A stretch of DNA of 64,000 bases from Entoloma clypeatum (Eukaryota; Basidiomycota; Agaricomycetes; Agaricales; Entolomataceae): the NCBI GenBank assembly GCA_963565915.1, contig OY751489.1:2356001-2420000 (forward strand), given 5' to 3'. The notes below the pieces were generated by a model. The model was not told the DNA's origin. It saw nothing but the letters and a program-made list of their open reading frames with translations, and made no database searches. How positions within the stretch are numbered: position 1 is the first letter of the stretch; every line of letters begins with the position of its first letter. Made by a program: the position numbers and the translations under genes. Below, in pieces: positions 27,916 to 41,938 of the stretch.

Positions 27916-28349
27916 TCACTGCAGGGAGGTAGAAGAAAAGGAGCGGTGGTGCAGGGAAGGAGAGAAGCACATGAGCTCGACCAGTTTTAAATCAACGGTT
28001 GCGGCGGACGTCGTAAGCTCTATTACAGCAACCCTGCTTAGATAACAACCGGTAAGATTTTAAACTGCGGTCCCCCACACACACATTCCATAGTTGCGTA
28101 GCCTGCCGGCATCTTCGAAATGACAGAAAGTGACTCCGAGGACGGTCCCGCTTGTATCTGGCCTGGGGTATTATATAATTCAAGTTGCTATGATATACAT
28201 GCGTTACTACTTTAGTCTTTAAATAAATAAGTAACAGCCTGTAACAGCCTGTTGCACTACTCCCGCTCTCGACGTGGAAGCAGATTTCTCTCTTTAGCCT
28301 ACCGCGAACCGGTCCGCTCCTTGACATTTACATCTTCAGCACTGATAGC
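27916..28349. promoter_or_regulatory. Divergent promoter region of ABCB transporter and AGC kinase
   Basis: This 434-bp spacer lies between two outward-facing genes. It contains a short imperfect direct repeat of AGCCTGTAAC around 28231-28250. No convincing stress or drug-response element was recognised, and no gene is seen. Confidence 0.5.
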
Positions 28350-30531
<2,182 letters not shown>

Positions 30532-30712
30532 TCGATGCTGCTTGGCCCCTCTTTTGTTGATTTGCTACATTCTGTGTTGTCATCACCATTCACTATACTC
30601 CCTCGGTAATGTTTATACCCGTCACTCCGGCGGCTGTTGGCAAAGTGAAGTGTTCAATCACAAAAAAACTTTTTATGATCACGTGCACGAATATCCACAA
30701 TAAGTACTTACA

Positions 30713-30892
30713 GTGCTTTGCATGTCATTCTGCAGTTGAGGCGAAATAAAAATCTGCTCTGATCTCCCTGGAACTTCCTGAAATGGTCCGTGGGGTGGCA
30801 AGCACGGCCCTAAACACGGACCATTTCAGGAAGTTCCAGGGAGATCAGATCATTGCTAAGCAGATTTTTTTTTTATTTCGCATGCAAAGCAC
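30713..30892. repeat. 180-bp long inverted repeat (hairpin) just upstream of a start codon
   Basis: Inverted arms close around a 22-nt centre (30793-30814). The inner stem 30760-30792 pairs perfectly over 33 bp with 30815-30847 and contains GGAACTTCCTGAAATGG. Outside it, GCGAAATAAA...ATCTGC pairs imperfectly with the matching T-rich segment around 30862-30880, and the outermost 12 bp (GTGCTTTGCATG, 30713-30724) pair perfectly with 30881-30892. It could be a foldback MITE or a transcribed hairpin. No clear target duplication is visible. Its right edge ends 9 bp before ATG 30902. Confidence 0.85.
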
Positions 30893-30901
30893 GACAACTT
30901 T

Positions 30902-31999
30902 ATGGCAACCACCAGTTACACCATTGTTTCAGACTACGTTCCTCGAGACCACCAAGCCTCTCATGAATCCGCTCAGCAACAAGAGCTTCAGCCCGATACT
31001 TGGCATTTCGATCCGTCCTATCACTCCAAATCTCTGCCTCCGCGATTCGTTCCAGCTAGGCTTCCATTGGATCAATGGAGGGGCAGTGGACCTACCCATT
31101 CAACGAACGATCCGTGTTATGCCACCCTCGGAGCTGATGTTTCTCTGTGGTACCGCTCACTCCGAAGCCCCGATGACGCAGCGGTTCAACAGAAGCCTGA
31201 GCAGGAAGGAGAAAACCAGGCAGCACTACTTCCGCATCCACAGCCTTTCCCCTCTGAGAGGAGAAATAAGAACAACTGGTTCATCATGAAGGCCATTCAG
31301 TCCGAACCTGCGATGGCGAATTCACCGTCCCCGAGCCTTGCTGACATGATCGCCCGAGACCCCCCTCCTCTGTCCACTGAGCCCAAATACTACCCACCTG
31401 TGTGGCTAGAAATCGGGCCCGCTAATAAGGGATTCGAGATGCTGCAACGCCGTGGTTGGAGCGAAGGAGAGCCCCTGGGACCGGATGTTATACGTCGTCA
31501 TGTGCCAGATTCGTCCTCCTCTGACATGATACCTTTCGCCGGGATAAACGACAAAATCGATCGTGTAACGCAGGAGATGCGAGAAGTCAAGGTAGAAGGA
31601 CATGATGATGTGAGTGAATGGAGAAGAGTTGATGTTATAGATCTTACGGAGTCCGACATCGAAGAAGGGAGTTCAACTGCAGTCTCAAGTCTCGAAGCCA
31701 AACTCTTTCTCCCTCCGGAACACGCCGTACACAACCGGACTGCTCTTGTTACACCTATCCCCACAGTATTAAAGTCCGATCGTCTGGGTATTGGTCTCAA
31801 AGCCAAAACTGTGGGTCCGTATAAAGCCTCTCAGAAACGCGTGACCCATAATGCTGCGGCATTGGCGGCACATATCAAGGCCGGAGAAGATAATAGGAAG
31901 CGCAAAAAAGCAGTCGGGCGGGGACGCCGAGGTTACGCCAAGCAGCGGAATGGAGACGAGGCAGAGAGGAAAAGACTACTTGCGTATATGAATGGTTGA
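30902..31999 (+). CDS. GPANK1-like G-patch protein
   Basis: Intronless 365-residue frame, unusual here because nearly every other gene is spliced. The N-terminal half is low-complexity. From about residue 175 it reads GPANKGFEMLQRRGWSEGEPLGP, a G-patch start, and near the end PTVLKSDRLGIGLKAK, then a KRVTHN segment, a basic stretch (KRKKAVGRGRRGYA) and a closing RLLAYMNG. Split G-patch plus the PxPTVLKxDxxGxG and terminal YMN signatures match the C-terminal region of metazoan GPANK1; ankyrin repeats are not evident. A nuclear, RNA-linked role is inferred. The 180-bp hairpin ends 9 bp before this ATG, so either the start lies further downstream or the leader is extremely structured. Confidence 0.78.
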   Translation: MATTSYTIVSDYVPRDHQASHESAQQQELQPDTWHFDPSYHSKSLPPRFVPARLPLDQWRGSGPTHSTNDPCYATLGADVSLWYRSLRSPDDAAVQQKPEQEGENQAALLPHPQPFPSERRNKNNWFIMKAIQSEPAMANSPSPSLADMIARDPPPLSTEPKYYPPVWLEIGPANKGFEMLQRRGWSEGEPLGPDVIRRHVPDSSSSDMIPFAGINDKIDRVTQEMREVKVEGHDDVSEWRRVDVIDLTESDIEEGSSTAVSSLEAKLFLPPEHAVHNRTALVTPIPTVLKSDRLGIGLKAKTVGPYKASQKRVTHNAAALAAHIKAGEDNRKRKKAVGRGRRGYAKQRNGDEAERKRLLAYMNG

Positions 32000-32091
32000 C
32001 ACGTCTCGCAATTAAGTCGCCTACGACATATTTTAGATGATAAAGTTGACGAATCCCAGCGAAGTCCAAACTACGATGCGACGATGTTACC

Positions 32092-33872
32092 TCAAACTCC
32101 CTTGGCGGATTCGCACTTGACGTCTTCCACATACATCCTCAACCATTGCACCATCTCCTTGCTAATTTGGGTGCATCTTGTGACGTCGATACTGCGAAGT
32201 CTCTGAGGTCCAATGAGCGCTACTGCATGATGAACAGGCGGATGCTGATTCCGAGCCCTCGAGCGGGCATAAGCAGCAGCTGCGGCGGAGGCAGATGATG
32301 TAATTGACATGGGATTGGTGTGGAATCGTGTATACGCATGAGGATGAGCTGGCAGGCGAGACTCGACAAATGTACGCAGAGAATCCCAGGCGAATGCAGT
32401 GCACCCATCCAAAATGAGCGCTTCTAGCCGGGGACACACCCAAGGCTGTGATGAGGAAAGATTCTGGGGACTGATCAATCAGGGTCAGACAAAAACCCTT
32501 CATGCACGTACCTTCAGAAGGTTCGACGATACATCTTCCATGTCGACCAAATCAAGAGTAACAAGGGAGCCCAGCCGACGCAGAAGGTTGACGAGTTTAT
32601 TTTCGTTCAGCAGGCATGTTTCGATTCGTAGATGTCGCAGCGGCAGCCGAGTGAGAGCTTGAGTATGAAGGGAAGTAAGAATTGGAGTGACATTTTCCAA
32701 GTAACACATTTCCAAAAAAGCCAGATTGGGGAATGAGATCTGGTTCATTATTTGTAGCGTTAATGCGATGCCAGCATAGTAGAAGGAAATCTTGGTGAGG
32801 TGACGGAGGTGGATCTTCGAGTGAGGGGTGTCATTTTCGTCGGATTGCATGACACAGGTCTCAGAGTCGACGCTGGACATATTCCGTAAGACAAGTTCTT
32901 CTAGATCCGGGCTTTCACGAAGGATTCCGAGCAATGTGCTCGCAGAAGGTGTGAAGGTATTAAAATAACCATCTAATTTGAGAATGCGAAGGCGGGATAC
33001 CAGCCGCTGATCCCAGCCGAAATTGAAGGACGTGAGGGAACAAGAATGAAGGCGGGGAGTATGACCATTAAATAGCGGAACAGGCGGGCTGGAATAATAA
33101 TCATCTTGCATTGAATGAAATATTCGAATAGATAACGTTTCGAGGAGAGGAGCATCTTCTTGGCATCGTAAAAGAGCAGCATGCGCCTGAGGTCGATTCG
33201 GCACGCTGAGGCAAAATGACCTCGTCCTCCACAACGCAGGTCGAATGAGATCCATTGCATGTATTATGTGTTCTGTTATGTTGGTAGCATACTCGATTCG
33301 CGGTCCAAAGCTGACAACAATATCGAGAGGGCATGTCTTGGAGCGGCCGAGTCTTCGGCGAGCCTTCACAAGAGAGTCGTGAGGACTGATGGAAATTTTC
33401 GCCCATAAGGAAGGGGTATCAAGCGCCACTTCCGCCCAATACCGACTACAGACGCACTGTATGAAGTCTGAAGTCTGAAGATCAGAGAGTAGACTTACCA
33501 GACCAACATCAATGTCGATATCATCACCGGATCTTCATCCCCTATGCCGAGAACCCCTATCACGAAGATTGAAGATAAAAGCTCGCTGGGCAAACGTAGC
33601 ACGGGTGACTGTATGCGGACAGCTCGTTCCAGATGTGACTCGAGTTCATGTCGCTGGCTCATCAAAGTCGCCATCTTGGAGTCGAGAGAATTAATGGCCT
33701 CTCGGAGGTAAGGGATGGAAGCACTGGGCCCAGGCGGGCCACGAGGAATCCAACATTCATCGCCGCTGGATGCATGAACGCGTGGAAGCAAGAGTTTGTC
33801 GCCTCGAACCGAATGTCTTCGTCTCCTCGGCGTGAAAGCACTAGCAGGTATGCGGACCGGATTGGGCGACAT
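32092..33872 (-). CDS. Agaric-type F-box/leucine-rich protein
   Basis: Three exons (about 33872-33500, 33448-32510 and 32478-32092) form about 550 residues. A coiled N terminus (YLREAINSLDSKMATLMSQR) leads into the F-box-like stretch LRLPSELLSSIFVIGV, followed by a CSRYWAEVALDTPSLWAKI segment, the pattern seen in the large F-box families of Agaricomycetes. The rest is a run of degenerate leucine-rich units, for example RLRILKLDGYF, SPDLEELVLRNMS and PRLEALILDGC, ending with the AMN1-like TRCTQISKEMVQWL. Probably an SCF ligase substrate receptor of unknown substrate. It converges with the G-patch gene, 92 bp apart. Confidence 0.82.
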
Positions 33873-34519
33873 AAAGCGGGAGAGTGATTGAAAAGAAGGT
33901 TGAAGCGGTTATGCCAATTCGTGAGGCAGTCCACGAACGCCGACTCTTCTTGTTCTCTCCAAGTCAGCATCATCCCAAGAATATGTGGCGCTGGGTGGAT
34001 AGACTCACCCTGATTTCCTCGTCGCACAGCTCGCCGGAGTCGATTTGAATGGTTTACGGAACGGAAAATGGAGGGTTCTCAAGGCTTATAGGGGGCTGCG
34101 AGATCGTGCGTATTGATAAAGTTGTTCCTGCCCGAAAGACCATTCTTGTGCTCCGAATGGTGCACGAGGCCCAAAGCATGTCAATGTGTTGTTTGCAGCG
34201 GGGGCATTGAATCCCAGAAACGAGTGATGGGTGACCTGCAACGTGGGATGAAGTATGAGCATTCTGAACACGAGGGAGACAACGAGGCCGATGATTGCAA
34301 ATTATTCATCACTAGTTTTGGTCGCAAGCCACTCACTTGGGACTTGGGTTGGCCACACTCCACACGAGCTCGCGAAAAGCCGCGCAATGTGCAAACTCTT
34401 CTACAGGCCCATTTGGATGGCTGGCAAAAGAATTTGGTGCCATCACTATCTACAGGTTACGGGGCAGATTATCGAGGTAGATATGATAATCATCATTCAA
34501 GATCATGGGCGAGGCGTCT
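33873..34519. other. Intergenic region, no supported gene
   Basis: This lies between the F-box gene start and the PQ-loop gene stop, both on the minus strand, so it carries the F-box promoter. Open frames on the plus strand (for example 34113-34523) show no domain, no conserved motif and no partner exons. Confidence 0.5.
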
Positions 34520-35678
34520 CTAATTCACATCAATCAGTGGCTGGGAAGACCCATCCACCGTACGGTAGTAGAATATCTGACAGACAACCTGTAGATTTTA
34601 TGGTGCGTAACATTGCCGATATATGAAATGAATGACTTGGCACTCACAAAGGCATCTACAAAGACGGTGAACGTACTCCCTGCATAACGGAATTAACATA
34701 TCAGCGGGTGCCGCCGTCGACAACGGGGGTCAATTAACCTGCCAGCCAGCCAGCATTGAGAATTAAATACTCGGAGTCGATGCTTTTCGCACAAATTGAC
34801 AACGAGTATGTCGCGTTACCGAATATAGCGAAAAAGAAAAGGGCAGGCGATAAGCCCTCGCAACGAGTTTTGAAGTTTTTTGCTACGAGGGTATGGTTAT
34901 GAGCAACGAATGCCAAACGGGCGGCCAACAAAGTCTACAAATCTGTGGTAACCGAGCTCCTAACTTCAAAGGGATAAGTTGCGCAAAGTACTTCTATTGA
35001 TTGCAACGAACGTACATAGAGTATGGCACTCGCCCATCCGAGAACTTGCACACCCCACCATGGTTCGTCTGGCTGAGGAGGGGGGTCCTGTACTTCCGTG
35101 GTCTCGCCAACCCACCATGCTGCGACTCCTACCACGAACACAAAAAAAAGAGCCGCAATGTATTGAACGATTTGGCGTGTAGTCGAGATGGTTTCTCGAT
35201 CGTTCCTGTTTAGAAGGGATTCCTGTTCACCAGACGGCGGCTGGTGACGTTTCCAGCGATAATAATAGATTTGACCTAGAAGGATGAGATCGCAGGCAGA
35301 ATACTATTGAAAAGTCATTTTCCCTGGAGGTGCAAACATCGGGGCAGACTCACATAGAGTCCGAGAAGTACGACGGTGGGCATCAAGTGTCCGATGACCG
35401 CACCGATGAGGTTACAGGTATCCCCAAGAAGCCATATCACAACGAACAGAACACTGAGGCCTTCGCCTGACTGCAACGAATAGTTCTCGTAGATCTGCGG
35501 GGAATAGACAACTATCCTGGTGAATCAAAGCCTATGTATTCATATCAGAAAATCTAGGAAGCTTGGATGGACATACCAGCAAGCGATGGACACCCAGCCA
35601 AGCTAAAAAGGGTGAGCCATATTAGTAGATTAATTAGGAATCGACATACATACTTACAACACCACTCAAACTGTCCAT
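34520..35678 (-). CDS. PQ-loop repeat vacuolar/lysosomal amino-acid transporter (Ypq1-3/PQLC2-like)
   Basis: Seven-helix transporter exporting basic amino acids from the vacuole. Joined exons read MDSLSGVVLGWVSIACW, then VVYSPQIYENYSLQSGEGLS (first PQ motif), then a VIWLLGDTCNLIGAVIGHL segment and a QIYYYRWK stretch. After a hydrophilic loop comes LGARLPQICKNF (second PQ motif), then EGLSPALFFFAIFGNATYSL, SEYLILNAGWLAGSTFTVF and a final QIFYYR. Two PQ-loops with SGEGLS/CEGLS pairs and the NATYSLS segment are diagnostic for this family. Length is about 285 residues. Start 35678 and stop 34520-34522 follow from the splice joins; the first exon codes only about seven residues. It is head to head with PHB2 across 90 bp. 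Confidence 0.88.
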
Positions 35679-35728
35679 TACTGTTAGAATGCAAAAGACT
35701 TTCTATAAATAGAAGAGTCTCCTCTGGA

Positions 35729-35736
35729 CACGTGAC
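35729..35736. promoter_or_regulatory. CACGTG E-box in the PQ-loop/PHB2 divergent promoter
   Basis: CACGTGAC sits 33 bp upstream of the PHB2 ATG within the 90-bp spacer, which also has a CTATAAATAG stretch around 35703-35712. CACGTG is the palindromic site of bHLH factors such as Cbf1 or Pho4. Use in this gene pair is inference. Confidence 0.4.
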
Positions 35737-35768
35737 CCTGACTTCCCTCACTCCAAAACTTTTCTGCA

Positions 35769-37107
35769 ATGAATGGCCAAGAAGCATTCCGAAGGCTAGC
35801 CAACCAACTGCGAACAGTACGCGGAGGAGGACCTCATCCTAACGCCCCAAAGGGATTTTTCGCAGGCAGTGGTCTCCTCATAGCTCTCGTTGCTGGCGGA
35901 GTTGTTTTAAACGCCAGCTTATTCAATGGCGCGTATCCACTCAATCGAGAGATCACCGTGCTCAAACATGATATACAGTTGACGGTGGACACAGAGCTAT
36001 CAAGTACACTCGGTGGGTTAAATCATTTTAGCCTCTTTTCTCAACGTTGGCCAACCACCGGTGTCAGGTTACATGGTGTGACCGAGCATGTTTTCCCGGA
36101 AGGAACCCATCTTGCTGTGCGTAAGACTGGTCCAACACACCTGATTCTCTGACTACAATTTCCACAGATACCATGGTTCGAAACACCGATCGTGTTTGAT
36201 ATTCGTGCGAAGCCACGAAACATCGCGAGTTTGACTGGAACGAAAGGTCGCGAATTTACTCCTTACTTTGCTCTTGAATAAATATTGGACAACTCCTCTC
36301 CTTTCCAGATCTGCAGATGGTGAACATCACTTGCCGCGTACTCTCCCGCCCTTCACCACAGGCCCTTCCAACGATTTACAGGGAACTTGGCCAAGACTTT
36401 GACGAGCGAGTGCTTCCTTCCATCGTCAACGAGGTTCTCAAAAGTGTTGTTGCGCAATTCAATGCGAGCCAACTCATCACTCAGCGAGAGCATGTAAGCA
36501 TCCTTGCCGGGAAGATGTGTTACATTCATGGTAGCTGCGCAGGTATCAAAATTAGTCCGGGAGAATCTGACCACTCGCGCCCTCAAATTCAATCTCGTGT
36601 TGGATGATGTATCTATCACACACGTCGCTTTTTCGCCTGAGTTTACCCACGCTGTTGAAGCGAAACAGGTCTTTTTCTCTCTCTTGGTATCTAGCGCCAT
36701 TCTTAAAGGTGTCAGGTTGCTCAACAAACAGCTTTTCGAGCGGCTTTCCTCGTAGATAAAGCAATACAAGAGAAACAGGTGGGTTCGTGACGTTGATTCC
36801 TCGTATTTCATTGCTGATACCATCTTCATACAGTCAATTATTGTAAGAGCACAAGGTGAGGCCAAGAGTGCTGAGTTGATCGGGAATGCGATGCGGTCAA
36901 ACAAGGGCTTCTTGGAGCTTCGCAGGTTGGAAGCTGCACGCGAGATTGCCAACCTTCTTGCAACATCAGGCAACCGTGTCATGCTAGATTCGCAGAGTCT
37001 GCTCCTTAACGGTGCGTATGGTCTCAAACGGTGACATGGAAAGTTGATGACAAATTTGTCAAACAGTCGCGGGCAATGCGAAAGAGTTGCTCAATGTTTC
37101 AACCTAG
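35769..37107 (+). CDS. PHB2: Prohibitin-2 subunit of the mitochondrial inner-membrane ring
   Basis: Builds the ring-shaped prohibitin complex with Phb1 in the inner membrane, holding m-AAA protease and stabilising membrane proteins. ATG 35769 starts [18 protein letters not shown] single membrane helix ([20 protein letters not shown]) is followed by the SPFH/prohibitin domain. Recognisable are [20 protein letters not shown], then [60 protein letters not shown], a [25 protein letters not shown] segment and the coiled [20 protein letters not shown]. It closes with [12 protein letters not shown], stop 37105-37107. Length of about 310 residues is normal. Around seven introns are present. Confidence 0.94.
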
Positions 37108-37198
37108 ATACGTGTTTGAATATGTCCAAAATAATGAATTCTCGCTTTTTCACGCCGTATCACCTGTGACAACGATATGTGACCGGTGTATCTCTTCA

Positions 37199-37204
37199 AC
37201 GCGT
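37199..37204. promoter_or_regulatory. ACGCGT (MluI cell-cycle box) upstream of MSH5
   Basis: A perfect ACGCGT palindrome lies about 32 bp upstream of the MSH5 ATG, in the 128-bp gap after PHB2. In other fungi this is the MBF-binding box of S-phase and DNA-metabolism genes. A single hexamer can occur by chance. Confidence 0.4.
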
Positions 37205-37235
37205 AACTTTCTTCATGACGAGAACACTCTCACAG

Positions 37236-40200
37236 ATGCCGGTCCGCCCACTCAAGCGCGGACGAAAGGAACGATTTGAAGATGCTGATGCTGATGCTGA
37301 TAGCGATTCTGGACATTCCGAACCACAGAGGCCCAAAAAAGTGAGGTGGGAGCAGGATATAGAGGAAGAAACAACCCAATCTGAAGAGGAGACCTCGGTG
37401 GACAAGGTAATATTGCTTATGCCGTTACTATTCGCAGGTCGTGTTAATCAAACCTACAGGTGTGCCTGACTGCCTGGTGTAAATAGTGAGCATACGTCAC
37501 CGTATCAAGGACGCCGATGAAACTTGTTCAACGGCAGTGGTCGTGTCGGATGTGCTTATTACGACCCCGTCAAATGCATAGTCCACCTACTCGAGGATAC
37601 AGAAGAATCGCCACATTTCGACTTGGTCAACATGCGTTGAGTCTCCGTCTTATGCAGATTTCCCAACCTCTATTCTTAAAACTAGCACACAGTCATGGAA
37701 CAAGCCAAACCTGATGTTGTACTAACCAGTTCAAATGCTGATGATGATTTCATGGATTTTCTTCGAGAACGCAGTGGGCTATCTTTTATTCAGTGCATTA
37801 GTGCATATATTCAACCCTGTCAAGTGGATGAAGCAGGGGGCTTTTTTCAGATAAGGCCCCACAAAGACTTCGTTCCTTCGAAAGGACGAGACCGCTTGCT
37901 CGCTCTCTCCTTATTGTCCAACTTGCGTCAGGATAACATGGAGCCACACCTACCTTCTAACATGTTACAGGATCCTAGAAACGCCTATGATTTCATGCGA
38001 ATGGGACAGGAAACCAGCGGAGACCCTGCAATGAAGCGGTGGAATGCGTCAATCAGAATATCCAATTTTGCGTCTGTCGAAACTTCCCCACTTTGTGTAT
38101 GGTTCACCCCTTTTTGCCGTTGCTCTCATCAACTCTTCGTAGATGGCATCTATTGGAGCATTGCTTGATCATCTCGTGAGAGAATGCGCAGTAAGCTGCT
38201 TGGAAGATGAAGGAACCCACGGAGTAGAAGTTCGCGACATTGAGATCATTTCTCTGTACGATTTTCGCAACTTCTTGTGGGTTTTAACTCTGACACTTAA
38301 GGGATAACACCAAGGAATCAAGTGATGCAGATCAATGCAGACGCCTTGTTGTCGGTGCATTCCCTCATTTTTTCCTACCGGAGCATAACGGCATATGTAG
38401 CTCCCTACAGATCTTCGAGAATGAGAGTCATGCATCCCTTCATTCCGATAAGATGAAGGAGGGATTATCTCTTTTTGGTTCAACAGACAGTTCCATACAT
38501 AAAGCTCTCTCACCGAGTCTTCAACCTAGGTATTCTAAATGGCACGAAAATGGCCCTTGGACGCTCCCTCTTGCGAACTTGGCTACTTCGGCCTTCTCTT
38601 TCTCTCAAAGTCATTAATGCACGTCACGACGCTGTGGAATGCTTTTCCGCTCCCGAAAACATCACGCCTGCGAGGGTCATGCACACCCACCTGAAAGGGA
38701 TAAAAAATGTTCCCAGGATCTTGGCTCTTATGCGAACCGGAAAGGCTAGACTCTCAGACTGGCACGGTGTCGTGAAGGTCTGAAAATTTATCGTTACGTG
38801 TGCCGCGCCGATTTTGATATTCGAATCTCAAGTTCGCCTTTCATGCTGCAATGATTCGAGATACCCTGACCGAATTGCATCAAGCAGCAGATTTGGAGAT
38901 CGTAAAAAAGGTTAGACATCGGAATGCCTATGGGGTTGCGATATCTTAAACTACTCATCTCTAGCTCGCCTCTGCTCTGGATATTGCGAGTCTCGCAGAA
39001 GTTGGCCGAAAAGTCAATGAGATCGTAAGTCATTGTATTTCTCACGGCGCAGCGTTGGACCGTTTTGAGCTTCAGATTGACTGGGAGGAATCTGCTGAGC
39101 TCGGAAGAATCTGCGTCCGGCAACATGTAGATGAGGAATTAGATAAAAGAAAACATGTCTATCATGGAATTGATGCAGTCCTAGTACGTAGGCTGTTCGT
39201 GGACAATGTCTTGTTAAGGTTTAATCCTCTTTTTTTTCCACAGTCCAAGGTCGCCGAACAAATATCCGAAAAAGCCCCTTTTGATTACGCTACATCCCTT
39301 AATGTCGTCTATTTTCCTCAGCTAGGTAAAGTCCTCCAGCGCCGGTGCAAAGTTGGGCTCATCTGACTTTTCCATGTTCCATGAGGTTTTCTTATCTGCG
39401 TGCCTATGGCGGAAGAGAGGCAGGCGGAAGCAGGGATTCACGAGATTGATGGGTGGACATTTCAGGTGACTTTTCTAGGGTGTTTCTCATGCCATTCACA
39501 AATCAATTTGTCATGTTGGCGTAGTTCTCCTCCAAGTGAGTCGTTTATAGCATAGTCGGTCAAGTTTAATAAATTTTCCGAAACCACGCAGCGCACATGT
39601 ATATTTCAAATCGCAAGAAATGCACGGTATGCCCTACTTGAACATCCATCGTCTACTTCATGATCTTCGTATGGACAGATATGGATGTTCACATCGGCGA
39701 TCTGCATTCGTCAATCGTCGATCGAGAGATCGAAATTATACAAGGCCTTCTTGAGCAAATACTCGTCTATGATGATGACATAGGTCGAGCATGCGATGTC
39801 TGCGCTGAATTGGATTGTCTACTTTCTTTTGCAGACGCTTCCAGAATGTATGATTACCGGAGGCCCCGGATGGTTGAGGACAATATTATCGACATCCGTC
39901 AGGGCAGGTCCGAGTGTCATCAAATCCTCTCTAGAGCACCGCTTACCGCAGCGCAGGCATCCTCTACAAGAACAGGTTGTTGATGTATTTGTCCCGAATG
40001 ACGCTTACGTTGTAGGGAGAGCTGGTCAAAAACCACCCTTCCATCTTAGCGGTGATACAGCTAGCAATTGCGTGCTACTTTGCACCGGCGCCAACGCTTG
40101 CGGAAAGGTGGGTGGCAGTCTTTTGGATGGTCAAAAAACAGCGGTCTGTAATCTCAGAGCAGAGCGTCTATTTGAAACAGGTCTGACCCTTCTAGATCTT

Positions 40201-41410
40201 GTCTTACATGGCTGATTCATGAGATCAGATTGCCTTGATTCAATATATGGCACAGGTATCGTTCTTCCCGCTCGCCGAAAAACAGATCTGATATCACGGC
40301 CGGCTTCAATTTCAGATTGGATGGTACGGCCCCCCCCCCGCCATGAAAACTGCCCAATGCCCCCTCTAGCTTTGTACCTGTAGAATCTGCCACACTCGGG
40401 CTTGTCGATAAGAGTATGTCCTCACCAAGTATTCCGCGCTTTCTATCGAAAGAGGGTTATCACAGTTTTCACTCGCATATCAACCAGGGAGTCTGTTTCA
40501 AAGGTGTTCCCTTGTCATTAGCGCATGGCTTCGTGGGGTTCCAACATTCCTTGCCAGATTCAGTCTGCATTCATGATCGACCTCAACCAAGTTTCCCTGG
40601 CTTTGCGCAATTCTACCTCTCATTCTTTGGTTTTGCTCGACGAATTTGGTAAAGGCACGCTTGCTACAGGCTTGTGCTTTGCCCTGAAAATCGTTGAATC
40701 TTGTCTTGACTCATTCTGTTCTCGTATCTTTGACCAGACGGCGCCGGATTATTTTGTGGTGTTCTCAAGCACCTCCTCGCACGTGGCCCAGACTGTCCAA
40801 AGGTCCTTGTAGCAACCCATTTCCATGACGTCTTCAGAGAAGATCTGCTAGATCCCCACACCTCCCCTATCTCCTTTTGCCACATGCAAGTTATGTTCAC
40901 CTCTAGCGATGGTTCAGTTCTTGAGGCTGATAACGACTCCATTACGGGTCGCCGTGAGTCTCAAACTGGAGGATGCAGTTCACAAAGACTAGTGGTTGGC
41001 GAGAAAATTACCTATCTTTACAGGTCAGTCATACATGGCCAGTGCGATACTCTCAGAAATTTGTTTTTCCCCTACAGGGTTACAAAAGGACTTTCTCTGG
41101 AATCCCATGCTGCAAAGTGCGCCGCTTTGTTCGGATTGCCCTCCCGGCTGGTACAACGCGCTCAGCATGTTAGGTGAGCTTGACCATGCGTGCCATCTGT
41201 GATGCCTGTTTAATCTGTCGCCTCAGTCAATTGATCACAACGCACGAAATTTGTCGCCTTCTCGATGAGGATATGGCAGACCAAGAACGACAAGATCTTG
41301 CAGATGCTGAAGCTGTGTGCCGGCGCTTCTTAGCATGGGACCTCGATGCGGAACATGAAGGGGAGAATTTCAAAGAGAAATTGACCAGATGCCTTGGAAA
41401 GGAGAACTAA
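37236..41410 (+). CDS. MSH5: Meiotic MutS homologue Msh5
   Basis: Partner of Msh4 in the MutS-gamma complex that stabilises crossover intermediates in meiosis; it does not do mismatch repair. After a charged N terminus ([15 protein letters not shown]) come the connector ([18 protein letters not shown]), the lever/core ([20 protein letters not shown], then [20 protein letters not shown]) and the ATPase domain. The ATPase has Walker A GANACGKS (split by an intron after the lysine), then [25 protein letters not shown], Walker [12 protein letters not shown] and a VATHFHD switch. A C-terminal helix-turn-helix region ([16 protein letters not shown]) ends at KEN. The missing N-terminal mismatch-recognition domain fits Msh5. 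About twenty introns give around 950-1,000 residues. No broken motif seen. Confidence 0.9.
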
Positions 41411-41938
41411 GTCGTCGAATATTCTTGGGCTATTACATAGTTGATAATAGGTCTCCTTCAAGATAATATATCACAGCTCTATTCAAGGCTTCTTGGTCCC
41501 GCCAATTCTCTTGATCTTTTCCATTGCGATTAATATTTGTCTTAGGTTTTATAATTGTCACACCCCATGAAGCTCTGCTAGGGAAACTGATGAACACACT
41601 AAATTCAAATATGTAGCATTTCCTTCACAGGATCAAAAAAAAAAAACTGGCTGAGAGGTCGGATTTCCGAGGGATGGCCACACGCTTAAGTCAGTGACCT
41701 TTGACTCGGATTTCAGTAAACACTTATCCGACAAGTTCCTCCATTTGTGATTCTTTACTTCTGTTGCCACATGCCGCGGGCAAGTATATATATATATGCC
41801 ATTATTCCATGGCCCTTCCTCCAATCAAATGGTCTAACGGCGGTTCTCAAGTGGGAGCCCGATCAAGAGGCCGTTGAGTGCAGAACGGTTGTTCCGAAAT
41901 TTTTTACTAACACTCGCCGTCAGGGAATTCGACTTCCA
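41411..41938. other. Intergenic region with AT dinucleotide tract
   Basis: This spans the MSH5 3' end to the next start. It has an A-run near 41636-41646 and a TATATATATATATG tract near 41786-41799. No gene is supported, although an upstream extension of the following reading frame into this region cannot be excluded. Confidence 0.5.

Noticed and set aside
34113..34626. Plus-strand frames of 120-136 codons
   Set aside because: They lie opposite the 3' end of the PQ-loop gene and in its flank, and show no recognisable family or splice structure.
40328..40341. Run of C residues in MSH5 as a possible frameshift
   Set aside because: It falls inside an intron, between the IG segment and the [14 protein letters not shown] exon, so it does not affect the protein.
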